Of a stretch of 64,000 nucleotides of DNA, positions 1-13,706 are shown piece after piece. A program made the position numbers and the translations under genes. This stretch comes from Tenebrio molitor (lineage: Eukaryota > Arthropoda > Insecta > Coleoptera > Tenebrionidae): assembly GCF_963966145.1 (NCBI RefSeq), contig NC_091050.1, positions 3,968,001 through 4,032,000 of the forward strand, written 5' to 3'. The notes under the pieces are model-generated. The model had not been told where the DNA came from, did no database searches, and saw only the letters and a list, made by a program, of their open reading frames with translations. Numbering within the stretch: the stretch's first letter is position 1; the number at the start of each line of letters is the position of its first letter.

Positions 1-72
1 TTTACACGAGTGGTGCGTTCTCAATCTCTCTCCAACGCCAACTCTGAGGATAAATTTAAATGAACGCACGAT
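1..72. mobile_element. MITE family A, right half (cut by window start)
   Basis: This is the right-hand arm of the most common inverted-repeat family in the window. It shares the segment around CCAACGCCAACT, followed by AAATTTAAATGAACGC and CGAT, with complete copies at 23.3 and 33.3 kb. The loop-side sequence TTTACACGAGTGGTGCG shows it lies inverted relative to those copies. The left arm lies outside the window. It has no coding capacity. Confidence 0.8.
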
Positions 73-3000
73 ACTTTACAGATAATAAGCGCAAGGTAAC
101 ACTTTTTTCACACAAATGACAAAAACATTTTAAATCAAAAATATCTTAAAACAATTAATGCCAATTCAATTCACTTATTGTAAACAATTTTTTAACCTTT
201 TGTGAAGATATTTGACTTGACTTGACTCTTTCTTGATAACCGCATTGCATCGAATGATTTCAGCAAAAATCTAAGAAGTAAGTCGTACTCGTAACGGTCC
301 ATTTTACCAATAGATTTCATTTAATCATTATAGAGAGATTAAACGATGTTCATGGTTGAATGTGTTCGTACAGGCATGAAATATTCCTGGGGGTAAAGGG
401 CCGCAGTGTAAACACGCACAAGGGTAACTACCCGCTATTATTATGATAACGCGACCACCAATCGGAGACATTCTTCCACACGGATGCGCTCATCCTGACG
501 GGGAGCCATATTCCCATTATTAAAATGTCCTTTCTTTGGGGATTAAAATTTGTCTATTTGCAGTGAGCGCGTAATCGTGTCAATTTGAATTGTATCTGTC
601 TTTATTAAAAATCAAAACATTTGTTGGGACAGTATGAGACTTGGTGAATGAGTCAGTCGGTCGGACTGAGATCGTCGAGCCGCGAAATGGGACCAGATGG
701 AGCAAACAGTCGCAGCTGGGGCCGCCGTTATCCGATCTCCTCGGCGCGGTGTCACTTACATCTCAATACTCCCTAACCGCTTCCTTGTTTACACGCGCGA
801 CATCCGAGCAATTAAAACATCCAGACCCGCGATCCGGATTTTCACGACGAACGCACCGGACCACAAATTCACACAATCAATTCAGATACTCTCTAACATT
901 TTGATTTACATAAATCAACGTGTCTGTGACATACTCCAAGATGTGAATGAAAATAACGCAGATATTCGTGTCAAATGAATAAAAATCTCACAATAATCTG
1001 TGTTAACATTTAATTTAAAGATGCAAATTTAATTATGTAATTGAATTACTGGTTGCAGAATTTCTATTTTTTTAATGCAAACTTAAAACATAGATATTGT
1101 ATGTATATTATATGGTTGAGAACTAATAATTAAAGAAAATTCCAAAGCGCAATATGTTTGATTGGCTTTAGAGAAAACGCATTTCGGAGCTTTTCAAGAG
1201 GTCGCCACAAAAGGAGTGGACAAGGAGGAGATGCATCTCGGAATTGGAATGTCCGTGTGTTTAATAATCCTCTGAGACAAATGGAACTTGGAGATGGCCA
1301 AATATTTTCTTTTAGTAGAAGACGGTGAGAAGCAGTAGTCTCGCTGGACGCACAATAGTCATTGATGGCGTCTATCCGAGCAGAAAAGCAAAGAGATGAA
1401 AGTAGCCGTGCAGTGCTGAAGGGCTATCGCTCGTCGGTGTGCGGAGCAAGTGCCCACCGCCGCCGCCGCTACCACCACTACCACCCCGCAATATAAGCCG
1501 CGAGGTGGTGATGTTTTATCAGGATGGGGCGCGGTCTCATCTCTCTCTGTTTGTTATTTTATTACTCTGCGCCTTGTTCCAATCCCTGCGAGCTGCGTCA
1601 GCGAAACATGCTCTTCTCTCCGACGAAGAAGACCGACCTGCCTTATGAGTAGCGCCGTCACGTATATCGCGGGCGAAATAATCCAGCTTGTTCCAGAATA
1701 CAATCACTATATCGGGAGGATTTACCGTTGTTTGGAGCCACCCTCTCGCCCACGTTCACCACGTATTCTTCACTGGCCATCGCGACTTACCACTTCCTTA
1801 ACAAGTTTAATTCAAATATCACAGTTAATTTCTACTTGTTATTCTGTATCTTCGTAATTTATAGTAAATCGTTCATTTCAAAAATGATGATAAATTGTTT
1901 TTAATTTTCAGTTTTAATTGTAATTTGCTGGAAATGGTGTGGCTGTTGGTGTAACAGCTTCAAATTGCGATACACAGCAGGAAATATGTAAACTCTTCGT
2001 AAGACATCGAGACTAGGGGGTTGGGTGGCGCGTATCCAATTATAACTTGGAAACGAATTTCTCATTTCGAGACAATTAAGCGGCATATTATAGTCACTGG
2101 AGCGTCGTTGCAATACAGCACTACGTCAAGGCGGGCCGAGCCGAGTCGTCTCCACAAATTATACTTTGGGGAACATTAATTTCCATGATGGAAGACGTCG
2201 TATTCGCAGAATAAGGCTTGCAATCGATCGTCGCGGTTTCGGTCAAAATATGGAGAGAGACTTTCTCATCACTGCTAGTGATGCAGTTCGAGAGGAACGT
2301 GTCCGGCATGACGGCCTCCACGCAATCAGGAGCCGCTCGTGACGGCAATGACAACTTCGGGCAAGGATCATCTCTCCAGGCTCCTGATGATGTTTGCACG
2401 GTTATCTGGCCTACAGACGTGACGTGGACTGGGAATGGGGTTTAATACAAAAACTTGTGTAAATATAAGCAAGAGTTAATTAACTGCTATTAATCTTTAT
2501 TTGAGAGTTATTTATAAAGAATGTGTTGCTTTACAGTTTTATTAAATTCAATTCAAACTTTGAATCGCAAAGTAAAAACGCATTTGGTGCATCTAATTTT
2601 TTTTAATGGTGATAGTTTTTGTAAATTTTAATTAGCACGGGCATTAAAGTAAGAACGGAAGTGCAAACTCAGTTGATGCACTTTTAATCAGAGGTGTGTG
2701 AGATGGGGGGCGGCGGGCGCTTGACCACGATGCTGCTCGTCATAGCTTTGGCGGCAAAGGACGCGCAAGAAGCGTATCGACAGGCCAGGCCGCTTGAGAT
2801 TGCGTGATGGCCGCCCGAGCAATACTACCGCCGTCGGCCCGCCGCCCCCGCTCTACCTGCTGACCGGCCCTGCCCAGTGCCCGCCGTCTCCATGACGACC
2901 ACCTCGTCATTAAAGCATCGCCTTATCATAACCGCGCCGCCGACCCCGGCCATCTTTGGTGACCGCCGCCCGCTCAGGGCGCAAGTCGCGCTGTTATGAA

Positions 3001-4414
3001 CATTCGTCATCCGCAGGTCGCTACGTTCTTCCTCTGCGAATTGCCGCTGAAACATAAATCCCTGTATGAAATTACCGTGGTGCGGTCTTAATGGCGTTGG
3101 ATTATGAGGGACATGGCCATTTGTCATCACAGCAACTCGCGAAGTAGGATTCGGTGTACGTCATTTATATTCGCTGTTGGCTGAATGGGGCGGCGGTGAC
3201 GCTTCAAAGCCGACCGGCACCTGAACATTCATAAGTGATTTGGAAAAGGCAGTTGACTGCATCCACACAATGCCGCCACTCATTTATATCTGCACGGGCC
3301 AACGTACAGCTATTCATTATGAGCGTGTCGGTGCGAAGAAGTCGATGGAAATGCGACTTAATCTTGGATTGGGGTACCGAAGTCGTTCGATTCGACCATG
3401 CAAAATTGCAGAGGATTATCAAAGAAAATCGTCGCCGTGGGCACCATCCGTGGAATCGTCGCTGGCGCACCGAACGAATATCGAGTCGGAATGTATGCTC
3501 AACTTAACCCGACACTGATGGCGACGATAAACATCCGTCGGTTCGCAACAGGTACGCCACGCCGCACTTACCCCTCATTACCTCAGAAAAAACCAATCGG
3601 ATAATCCGGACTACCAGATTACACAAAAACGCCAAGGATACTTACCGCCACGCCACCGGCTCGAACACGAAAGATTACTTACTTCATTTCCCAGTCGTAA
3701 TTTATTCAATTACCTTTAAATTTTTTCACCCTAAAATGATAATTACAGCCAACGTCTGTTTAAAGGGACTATCAAAAATTATGCTCACAAAATTCAGCAA
3801 TATCTAACATACATACATACTTACACATTTTCTTTCTTCAAGAGCAACATCAAATGATCTAAACTTTATTTTTAGGCATCTAATGAAAACGGTAATTTTA
3901 CGTACTCACAAGCGGACGAAAAGTAACTCTTTTTCGGACGCACTTTTACGGACGTTAACCGTGGCGTCATCTGTTAGTCTGTTTAGTAAGTTGGCAGCAA
4001 AACCGACAAAACCGATAATTGTCCTGTCACCATAAATTAAGTACATAAATAAGTAATTGTATTGCAAATACAAGTGAATCTCTTCCTAATGTAAATTTGG
4101 TTTTGTCCATTTGTCAATGAATTGTCTACTTGACAATACCTATCAAAATTTTTTTAAAAATGTCATTGAATTTTGACCATAATTCTCTCGAAGACGGTTT
4201 CACACTACATATTGAAAAACCAAAAAAATGGTGTGGTTTGAATCCAACTATAAATTTCTATTTGTTAGCAAACTGATAAGCTATAAAAAATTGTTAATAT
4301 GTAGACATTAATAAATTTATCTATGTATTTAAAAAAGGTAGATACAAAATAAATTTGTAATTTTTCCAGTGATATATTTTGCTTTGTGGTTCGTGCGGTC
4401 GCCTAAAAAATTTA
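73..4414. other. Non-coding stretch with GC-richer blocks
   Basis: There is no recognisable gene. AT-rich sequence alternates with GC-richer blocks at about 640-960, 1200-1860, 2100-2450 and 2690-3600. Each block opens several overlapping frames on both strands, as expected where stop codons are rare, and no frame gives a recognisable domain. The block at 1450-1490 is low-complexity CCGCCGCCG/CCACCACTACC. The last stretch, about 3700-4410, is AT-rich and featureless apart from CATACATACATAC near 3808. The GC-richer blocks may be regulatory DNA, but only comparison with related species could show this. Confidence 0.6.
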
Positions 4415-4521
4415 ATGTATCAAAAAGTTCCTTTTGCTCTCGCCTGTTTAAGCCTCGGCTGCCCCTCGGCCAGAAAACTCACACTCGCACGAAAAAGATG
4501 CACTTTTTGGCCTTGATACAT
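4415..4521. mobile_element. Small palindromic element, 107 bp
   Basis: The ends are inverted copies: ATGTATCAAAAAGT on the left and ACTTTTTGGCCTTGATACAT on the right, the right end carrying a few extra bases. The interior is GC-richer and partly palindromic (CCTCGGCTGCCCCTCGG). Its size, terminal inverted repeats and lack of an open frame fit a miniature inverted-repeat element. I saw no second copy in the window, so the call rests on structure alone. Confidence 0.55.
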
Positions 4522-7500
4522 AAATAACTATTTAAGAAACGCATATTTTCTCTGACTTCGCTGAGGTCGAATGTTAGGTACACGATTCACTGAGCTAGCT
4601 TAGTAGGACAACTGGACAGCTAGATTATAAAACAACTATCTTTTTTATTTATTTTAATATTTGTCTCTATGTAATTAATTGTGCAGTAAATAGGTCCTTA
4701 CTTAAGCTAAATTAAAAGTCCAGTATACGCAACAGGTTTCTTGCGTAATTTAATTCAAGTATGTATTTTCAGTTATTCTCATCAACACAAAGTCAGACTT
4801 AATAATTGGAAGAAAAAAGTTGGGGTAAAAAAACCCTCAAATTTCACAGTAAGTACCAAGTTGGAAGGATTTCAATTTGTAAAATCTTATCACCTCTTCA
4901 TAAGATTTAAGAAATTGAATAAAAATTCGAAGCATGTATTAGTTTTTTTTTAACCTTTTGTTATAAAAGCTGTTGGCTGCAATTATAATCCGTGGTTATA
5001 GAACATCTTGCTTAGAACACGATGAAAATGAATCATATTTGGAAGTTATATGATTTGTATTCAGAAAAAGATACAGTTAGGAACTTGTTTTTCAAAAGAA
5101 GAAAAACTTTGTGTAGTTTTTATTTTCTTATTTTTTAAGTGATAAGCAAAGTCGAGATACATCAATGAACGCCAGAGCCTACATAAAACGGTGGCCAATT
5201 TAATCCAATATTTGGGGTGATGCAGGAATAAACAACGAGTGACCCTTGGAAGTGTGCCTGAAGCAGCACCGTACGCACTAAGTCTTTTGAAAATATTGAT
5301 TGCCGGCTCAAAACTCCATTACGGGACCCGACCCGTGCAAATACACGGATACGACGCCATTAATTAACGGTTAATTGAATTAATTACTCTCATTATTTCA
5401 CATTTCGCATTGTTTGGAACGCGCCGGCAAGACACAGCTAAACCCTGATTGAGACAAACGGCCGCGGAGGTCATTCGACCAAATTGCTTTTTATTCGTGA
5501 CGTTATCTAAACCTCTGTCAAGGTGTCCTTAACTCTACGCTTACTTTACTTTCGCCCTCAACCCCCAACAAATCGTAGTCTAGCCGCATCCATTCTAAAT
5601 GTCGAATTATCGCACATAGAAACTTTACACTTACGAAAATTATAGGTTTATCGTCCTCATACACTATCCACTTCAGAGCAAAAGCAGTTTGCATTATTAT
5701 ACATATTAAATGCATCATTTCACTTCACTCAATGCAAAAAATATCAAAACATCTTTTTCATGTTCGTTTTCTGAGATACATAACCAGGAAAGTAGTATAT
5801 AACTAAATATATAAAATTTCCCTATTACATACCTAACTTGACGTCTGTCAAAGATGTTTTGCATCACTCAGCTGACGCCTCGTGCTTCAAATTTCGGCCT
5901 TATACCTGAAAAGTAATCTAACAGCGCTACTCATTTGAAATTAGCTATTCTTTTACAAAGTACGTTTCTTTCAAAGAATAGAAAACAATTGATGAATTCG
6001 ATATTGGCAATTGATTAAAAAATAATTTTCCAAGTAAGGCTATTAAATTAATACTATTAAAATGCGGTAAAAATTGGCAAGTAAGATTTCCTGGAAGATT
6101 TCGTGACATTTTTGAAGCTGAGGATTTTTCGGAAAAACTGAAGTTACCGAAGTGGATGTAATGTGAAAATTATGAATTTTATTGTTTGCCTCCGAAGAGG
6201 TCGGTCTAAGATCAATTTGGACGTCGAGGGCGTCGTCGGCATTCTTCAGAGACACATTGACGGATGGGCCCACTGCAGATACAGATGTACGGTATTGTCC
6301 TGCGAGCGAGTGTGCCATTACATATGTTTTAATTACGGGGATCGATGGCGGTGCTCCCGAGATTTGTGAGGGCTTGCGTCGGGCTGCTCATAAAGACGCC
6401 CGGGGTGAGGGCGGGCGAAAGAGGAGCGAGGCCCAGGGCTGAGGTGAGATTAGCGGGCGGCCTCATTAAAGTTGTGTAATAGCTTTGCGCCACCTTACGC
6501 CTGGCTTGCTTCGCTCAACTTTCATCACTAAACAACACCGCAGCCGCCTCCAGATATTATTAACTCATATAGAATATCCGAACTCGGTTTGGAAGCAGCA
6601 GATATTGGTTTTGATTTTGGCGGTTGTTGGGAAAATTGATGGAAGTGGAGGTCGGGCGGAATCAGTGAGGAATTCCGACTTCGGCAAAGGTTTTCCCTGT
6701 TGACGAGGCAGTTATGCTAACTAACTGAATAATAACTGACGCATAAATTAACAATTTAATCTGAGGGATTGACGGAATATTAAGTCGGAGTTTCCTTCTC
6801 GGCTACATTCTCGCAGAACAATGCAGCTCCAGTTTTTCGTGAGCTAATTCAGTTTGTTTCTGAATACCTGCGCAATCGGCAAGGTTTGATCTGGCGTAGT
6901 ACTTTATTTCACTTCATCGGTTGTAATAAATCGAAACCGGGCTGAGGTGGACCGGTTATAAAAACACCTCTTCAGCCATTTAACTTGGCGGGCGAGTAGA
7001 AAACGGGCCCAAAATGAATCTTATCGAACATCCCATAAGTCTTGACATCACCTATTTCTTTCTTTTCGTTTTGTGTGAGCCGGGGGAGGAGACTTATAAA
7101 TATACGTACCGAGGGAAAAGTTTCCCATTTAAGAAACCAAACGTGGCGCGTTGGTAATGAATGCCTCGCTATCAATAATCTGGACCTATTCTCACTGTTT
7201 TAGGTGCGAAGCTACTTCAAAACTAAGTTAGTGTTGCGGCCGCAATTCTTTGCGGTCGTGCTGGGGAAAATTTTTCTCAATGGTTCGAATCAAAGGTTGA
7301 ATTTGGTAATATTCAGCGGGAGGATCCATATCGTGGATATCGGGGATGATCCTCGTATGCGCATCATCGTTTCTCCGCCTCGGAGGGCCATAACGGCGGC
7401 GGGTTCGCCGGCAGATGCTGCATCATTGAATAGTAATAAGATCCCGAGTGCGTGCTATAGAAATGAATTGCTTCTGTTTTATGTTATTGCTCGGAGCGCA

Positions 7501-8766
7501 GGTACCGCCCGGGTTTTATCATCCCCAGGATTCCGACCCATCGATTCTTATATCCGAGCTCGCACGCCGCTATAAAATAACTGATCTCGGGGCTAAACGA
7601 CACGCGTGATTTGCATATGGAGTCGATAGCTTAAATTAAAAGTTCGCAGTAACGCCACCTACCGATATTGCTTTTCGCCACCTTCCGGAACATGGCATCG
7701 ACAGGTCTCCCCGTTTGAATTTTAAGCAGTCATAAAACGACTGATGTTAATTTTTCCTTCCCGAATGTAATATCGCACAGCCGAAGACGTGACGCGAATT
7801 CGACCAGAAAGGCCGCTGATTGGTGCGAACTCCTCCACAACGTGTACAATCCGCGGGACGCCTCTCCGGAGATACCTGACGCCCCCTGACTCGGCTTCGG
7901 TTCATCGTCTAATATGCTAATTTGTAGTTACTACATTTTGGGTTATAGCTAATAACAAGAATATGCAAATCCACTCCCCACCATGAATTTTAAACATGAA
8001 TCTCCCGGGTCCTAATCGACGCACGCACACCCTCTGCAAAATTTACTCCACCTTGAGAATCTTCCATTTTCATAAAAGCTTCCATAAAACATAATTATCC
8101 ATCGACTTAGTTTGTTGATCTTCCTTCCACTTGGCTTTCACATTTAATTCTGAACAATATCCTTCATATAAAACCCCTTCTCCAGAAAACAATACATCGC
8201 GTTATCAGTCCAGATCGGCCGTACAGATGGCGTTTATCGCAATTACTGGCATTTGAACCGTCCCGCATTGTTATGAGAGAAACAAAGGAATTACGGGGAG
8301 CATATTTATGTGTAATTTGGTGATGCCATGGCAACTGTCAGAGCTATGGGGCGCATGGTGTCCGTTGTTCAGTTTCCACACTGGCTTAGGCCGCTTATAA
8401 ATGTAACGTCAGCATAAACAAGATAAAGCAATGCAGAGGATAATCACACCCCAAGATATGCAAAGCAATTCCCGTTATTATAATCCATGAATCGCGTAAC
8501 TCACCACCCCAGTTGATAGTCACCCTAAGCACTTATCGAAACGAGAACAATTCTCAATTATAAAGCTTTTTTAGTTTAGACACATTGCCTTGTAACAAAT
8601 TTTATTTCTGTTATATACGTGGTTTCAGTCACATACCTTCAAAGGAGAATTCGCAACAGTAAAGTGTTTCTAAAGACAATTTTTCATCTTTTTTCTTATT
8701 TAAATAATACCTTGCTAAATATAGTTTAGGTTTAGGTGTCAGCTAATCAACAATTTAGCCACAGAT
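4522..8766. other. Non-coding stretch with GC-richer block 6.2-7.95 kb
   Basis: There is no recognisable gene. The part from 4522 to 6150 is AT-rich, with a more complex island near 5150-5550 containing TTAATTAACGGTTAATTG-type homeodomain-like motifs. From 6180 to 7950 the sequence is GC-richer, with two POU-octamer-like sites (ATTTGCAT at 7609-7616, ATGCAAAT at 7963-7970). The open frame at 7204-7575 (123 codons, non-ATG start) has no recognisable domain and lies in the region where stop codons are scarce, so it is not called. Confidence 0.55.
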
Positions 8767-8906
8767 TTGAAGAGTCGATTGTGAACGCATCAGCTGTTTA
8801 AATCTAACCTCACTTTCGCGTTGTTTGTGTTTGTACTACGAGTGATACGTTCACAATCGACTCGTCAACGCCAACTTTGAAGGAGAAATGTAAATTAACA
8901 CCCGAT
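8767..8906. mobile_element. MITE family A, left end lost
   Basis: The left arm begins abruptly at TTGAAGAGTCGATTGTGAAC. The right arm is complete through CGACTCGTCAACGCCAACTT to the terminus ending in ACACCCGAT. The loop, with AAATCTAACCTCACTTTCGC, is the reverse complement of the loop in the 33.3-kb copy, so this copy is inverted relative to it. It is non-coding. Confidence 0.9.
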
Positions 8907-11240
8907 ATGTATACCACACTGACATCAAATGTTGGCAAAATTTTTGATAATTACTAACACAAGTGGAATCACGTGTTTACATTTAAAATAAAAATTATTG
9001 TCTAAAAGAATGCAGTTTTTCGAGAACTTAAAACCTTTGGAAAAAATTGATTTGTAAAATTGATTAGTATTCACCTACATAACCGATCAATTTTAATTAA
9101 GGTCATAATAAATGTCTATATAATTACACTTATAATAGTGAATATGCTATTCAGTGCTCATGTTAGTATTTATCAATAGCGTTAAATGCAAATTGCCAAA
9201 TGGTGTAACCTGCACAGAAATTTATGATGATGCCTTAAGTGCGTGCCGTCATAAATGTCATTTGAGCCAAGCAAATGAGTTAAAAAGGGTGAAGGACACA
9301 TGTTTCAGCATGTAAATGGTCCTAAAATGTACACTTAGTTCATGCAGGAACCGCGGATGATGTTATCGTAACGTGTTAACGGTAGGTTGGCAGGTTATCG
9401 GGCCGTTTTAAAAGCTGATGAAACACGTGTTATTATGACGGGCAATGATTGAGTGTTGGTTTAACCCCTCCGTTTACTAGTGCCTAGTGAAGGTCTAAAT
9501 TATGAGCCACGGATAATTAAAAGACGTGTTCACACACGATTAGCAGCTGTGTTATTCAGTATGAGAGATGTAATAACTAGTAAGATATGAATTCGTACAA
9601 TTTTTGAACGTGCTGTGATCACTGATCAGTTTTTAGGATATTTCTCTAACCATCCAAATTAAATTGATATAACTATTATCCTTGATTAGATATGAGTTAA
9701 TGAATCAGATATTCCACACTTGAAACTAAAGAAATCAGTTAACTGATTTATATAAAAATATTTGGATTTATACGTGAAACATCAGCTACAGAAAAATTAT
9801 GAGAGCTGTTTGAAAAGTTTACGATTCTTTTTTTATGATCTTTGGGGTAGTTTGACAGTAGTTTGTTAAAGTCATTGTGCCAACACAACTTCTAAACAAT
9901 GAAGAACATTGAGATTTCGATCACTCTTTTAGCAAAAATATTTTCTTAGAGATTTAATTGACCTCAATTGAGATGTGATGTAAACTGATATAAATTATAA
10001 ATTGAGAACTTTTAAAATGTTCCTATTTGAGTGAACCATTTAATTGTAATGATGAGTGATGCTGCAGGAGTTTACAGCTTGGTACAGATAATTAATGGCG
10101 CTGTGTAGGCGGTTGTGCTTTAGCAATTCTCCAATGAGACAGTATCTTTTGCGGAAGGAAACTGTCAATCATGTCAGAAGTCGTGATGTGCAATTTGCTG
10201 CAATATCGTGTTGGTCGATCTTGTCTCCTATTACCCACGCCCGAGCCTGACGTCGTAATTGTGAGTATTTTCGCCTCGATTTTCATTTTTCTAGCGGAAG
10301 ACCATAATTTGTGCAACACCGTGTAATATTTGCTTCACATTGAAACGATAATGCCTGCTTTTACTGGACGGACCACTAAGCATGGCCTGTTTAACAAATC
10401 TCTCGTTGCTGGTCTTGCACGATATCCTCAGTCACTGCTTTCGGAAAGTATTGTTCTTTGTTTCGAAATTAAGTATTGTTTCAATTATTGCTTTCAACTC
10501 TGCTTACAGAGCGGTTGTAGCTTCTATTTGTCTTTTCGAGTAATTTTTTACTCTGAAATAAAAATTTAACCTTTGTCTGCAACCGCACAATATGACACTA
10601 TTATATCAAATTATTTTGTATACACAAAAAGTAAAAAACAATTTTACATCGGCGTATCACATAGGTCTAATAAGCATATTAGTCAGTCTCATCCTCAACG
10701 CTGACTTCTTGATCACACAAGAAAAGTTCCTGATATGAAAATGAAAAAACCTAGATCATTCATTCAAAGATTATTTGGATCTCAACGACCCTGATGGTCT
10801 TTGGCTCGGAGGTCAAAAAGGTGTTTGACCATAGGGAATGGGTAGGTAGTGTCAGTAAATTTGGCATTCCGCACCCTCCACGGCAGACTCGATCTCCCTT
10901 GACGTCCACTACAGGACGGGTATTGTGTCTCAGGATTTGTCTTACGCACAGGGTACAAGATGTTCGGTATTTACTGTTTAAGCACAGCTCGCCGAGTTGA
11001 GAACACCATCTTGGTATGCCAGGATGAACCCAGAGTACCTACATGACCTTACTTATGTGTTCTCCAAGCAAACGTTGCTCCTCAGCCTTCTTGACATCGC
11101 TGTTGATCTTCCGGAGCAGCACAGAAGTCCAATATCTCTCGGGTTGGCAAAAGATGTTGTAATCCGAGACCTTCGGCAGCTCTACGTGCAGCCCTGAATA
11201 AAAAGGCTCCGACGTCTTTTGGTTTTCGGACTGCTCAATG
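8907..11240. other. Non-coding AT-rich stretch
   Basis: I see no gene. A POU-octamer match (ATGCAAAT) lies at 9186-9193. The segment at 10092-10570 opens frames on both strands without recognisable content. The 3' part, from about 10780, has even composition and may be the flank of the degraded retroelement at 11.2-11.6 kb, but I could not read conserved protein motifs there. Confidence 0.55.
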
Positions 11241-11241
11241 G

Positions 11242-11629
11242 CTAAAAATTCTGAAAGACCATTTGAGATTGTTGTGGTTCTGGGGATCTTCTTCCGCTGC
11301 AGTCTCCCCTTAGGTATCCAATTTTCTTGCACTTGAAGCACTTTGGTCTTCCATTGGCCGATAGTCTTTGCTTGTGCATTTTCTCCAATATCTTCCTAAT
11401 TTCTTGTAAGACATCGCTGCTGGTCGGAATCTCGTCTACTGTCACATCTTGAACTCCTTGAGACGTCAAGCATTCTTGGCCACTTTGTACTACAAGGCAT
11501 GTACGCAGCTGCACGCCTGCACGTTTGTTGTCTACCAACTCTTAACACCTCAGACTTTCTCCTCTCGTCAGCAGTTGTGACTTGTACATCAATCTCATAC
11601 GCTTCAAACGTTGAAAGTTCTTCTTTCAT
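11242..11629 (-). pseudogene. Retrotransposon Gag fragment with damaged zinc knuckle
   Basis: This minus-strand remnant spans two frames. Reading from 11629, the first frame starts with a charged segment (MKEELSTFEAYEIDV, then TTADERRKSEVLR) like the region before the nucleocapsid in LTR-retrotransposon Gag. It then loses sense, and the overlapping frame at 11538-11242 continues with an acidic/basic linker and a zinc-knuckle-like run, CFKCKKIGYLRGDC, at residues 67-80. The CX2CX4HX4C spacing is kept, but the histidine position (residue 75) is tyrosine. Frame change, loss of the zinc-binding histidine and absence of a recognisable protease or reverse transcriptase downstream all indicate a dead fragment. 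The Gag assignment rests on the knuckle and its basic, proline-containing tail. Clan (Gypsy or BEL) cannot be decided. Confidence 0.6.
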
Positions 11630-11639
11630 GCTGTACCGA

Positions 11640-13706
11640 TATCTGTAGCATTATTTAAAACACAATGTAAATTAAAAAAGCTAAACATGGCGAACAAGCG
11701 AACACTTCAATAGTGTGGCTCAACAGCTTTGTTACCGAGTTTAGCAACAAATCTGAGCTAGAAACTGAACTTTTGGTTTTTCAGCTGCGAGAAGAATGGA
11801 CATTTCAGATGAAGAGCATGAACATGTTTATGTTTATCTGATTTTTGTAGATACATAATTGTTAATGTCGTTAATGTTTCTAAAACGATGTAAATGGGAC
11901 AAAGCGTAGAACTTCTCTTTACATTTGAAAAGGACTAGCAGAGGAGTCATTTTTGATGCATTAGAACAAAAAGGCATTTTTACAGCTGACACTTAAAACG
12001 AATGGCTAAAATGTATATTTGCGAACTGACTTAAATATTTGCCATAAGTGTCGGCTTTGTTTTTTCTGCTAAAATAGTGACAACAAATAATTTTCAAAGA
12101 AATCTCATCTTCTTCGTGGAAACAATAATAAGTTTTCTAAAAATGTTAAATATCGTTAGAAATAGAATGAAAGTTTTGGTGGAATTAAAAATTACTTGAA
12201 GTTAAAACTTGTTCATTCTATAAACAAAGGAGTTCAAATAAGATTGTGGAAAATTTTGTGTTTGTTCTTGGTCAAAGAAATAATTTCGGTTAACGCATTT
12301 TCTTATCCTTCTATTCGAAATAAATTCAACAGAGTTGAAAAGAAAGGCGCGATTTCTTCTTATCACATATAATATAAACGGCGTTGAGCATAAAGCTGAT
12401 AGCAATTTCTTGTGAAAGATACACGTATTTCTCGGTCTGGCGGTATTCAGCATTCTTAGTTATCGCGCCATAAAAGTGATGAAGCACGGGGTAAAACATG
12501 GCCTAGTTTGTTATTCCCTGCATCTATACGGCGTATACGGTACGCCAGCTTATCTGTAATTCTCCATTTCGTCTTCAACCCGCGTGGATCGCTACGTAAC
12601 GCTCCAGAAAAGTGCGAATTTATTCATAGACTCGCATAATGAGAAACTGTAAAAATGGACATTTTCAACGCCGTGACGGTTTTATGTTTTGATAAGGGGA
12701 ATAACACGCCATTTTTCCAGCCACGCAATAACGATGCTCTGCCTCTGACTTTCCCGACGGTTATTTAGATCTCTCCTGCGGAAATAAATACCGGATAACA
12801 CCCAGGACCAACCCAACACCAACGCACTAAGCCACCCGAGATAACCAACTGTATTTTAATGCCTTCGATGTTTTTCACATTATTTACCCATAGGCGTTTA
12901 TCCCAGAACGATTCAACCCGCTAATTAGGATCTTTGCTTCTTCGAAAACATCACACAAAGTAAGTTCAAACATAAAAGCTGTCGATCCCGTAATTTGTCA
13001 GACTATTCTCACTGTTTCTAGAAATTAGACATTACATACAAATCCATACTGTATTCTGGAGTATTTGTCGGTGTTGTAACTTAAATTGTTTTAACAAATT
13101 TTTGTTGCTATGCTTACGTAACAAATTCAAAGCAGAATTAGCCCAGTCAAAGTATTCAGACTAGAAGTACAAATCTTACACCCCTGAGGGAGCAATGTGA
13201 TTATTGTTTTACCCTAGCCAATTCTTATTCATGATTAAAAAAATTGGAGTAGAAGATTCAAAAAGATAAAAAGATATAATAAAATAAGGGCTAAAATAGT
13301 TGTTACTTCAATAGTTTCACGAGAAATAGTTAGAATTTTACATGATATATTTAAATTTAATCTAGAGGTACGAGTAAGTACCCTAAACATTCTCTTTTTT
13401 GTTTTTCGTCGTCAGCTAACAGGGCTGTTGCGACAAAAACCTCTTCTTCAAAGCTGGACATTAACAATATTAAAAACTCGTTTCAGTTAGGTAGTTTTCG
13501 CTCCGGTTAATTCCGGTTCGGTTCGGCTACAGTGGGCGACAAGCTTTACTCTACCAAGCAAGCTTTACTCTGCTTATGCTTAGCAGAGCCTGTTTATTTT
13601 GAGAATAGCACTCGTGAGTCATTACGAGTTTTGCAAGTGCATTGGTGTCTGTCCAAGTTTCCGGGTAGGTATGATGTTCTCAAAGTTTTTTAGCGCTCCT
13701 ATATTT
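11640..13706. other. Non-coding AT-rich stretch
   Basis: There is no recognisable gene. A small direct duplication of CAAGCTTTACTCT occurs at 13540-13552 and 13559-13571, next to CGGTTAATTCCGGTTCGGTT. The sequence from about 13390 to 13706 is more balanced in composition and may be the body of the hAT-like remnant whose end is at 13707-13738. I could not locate the matching left end. Confidence 0.5.

Noticed and set aside
1450..1857. 135-codon frame with a proline/threonine-rich start
   Set aside because: It arises from CCGCCG/CCACCA low-complexity sequence in a GC-rich block with several overlapping open frames.
3806..3830. CATACATACATAC resembling the end of family H
   Set aside because: The tetranucleotide run is low-complexity, and the sequence beyond it does not match the family H copies.
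7282..7291. tRNA B-box-like GGTTCGAATC
   Set aside because: No A-box at the correct distance, and the flanks do not fold into a cloverleaf.
7204..7575. 123-codon plus frame
   Set aside because: Non-ATG start in a GC-richer block where stop codons are rare; no domain.
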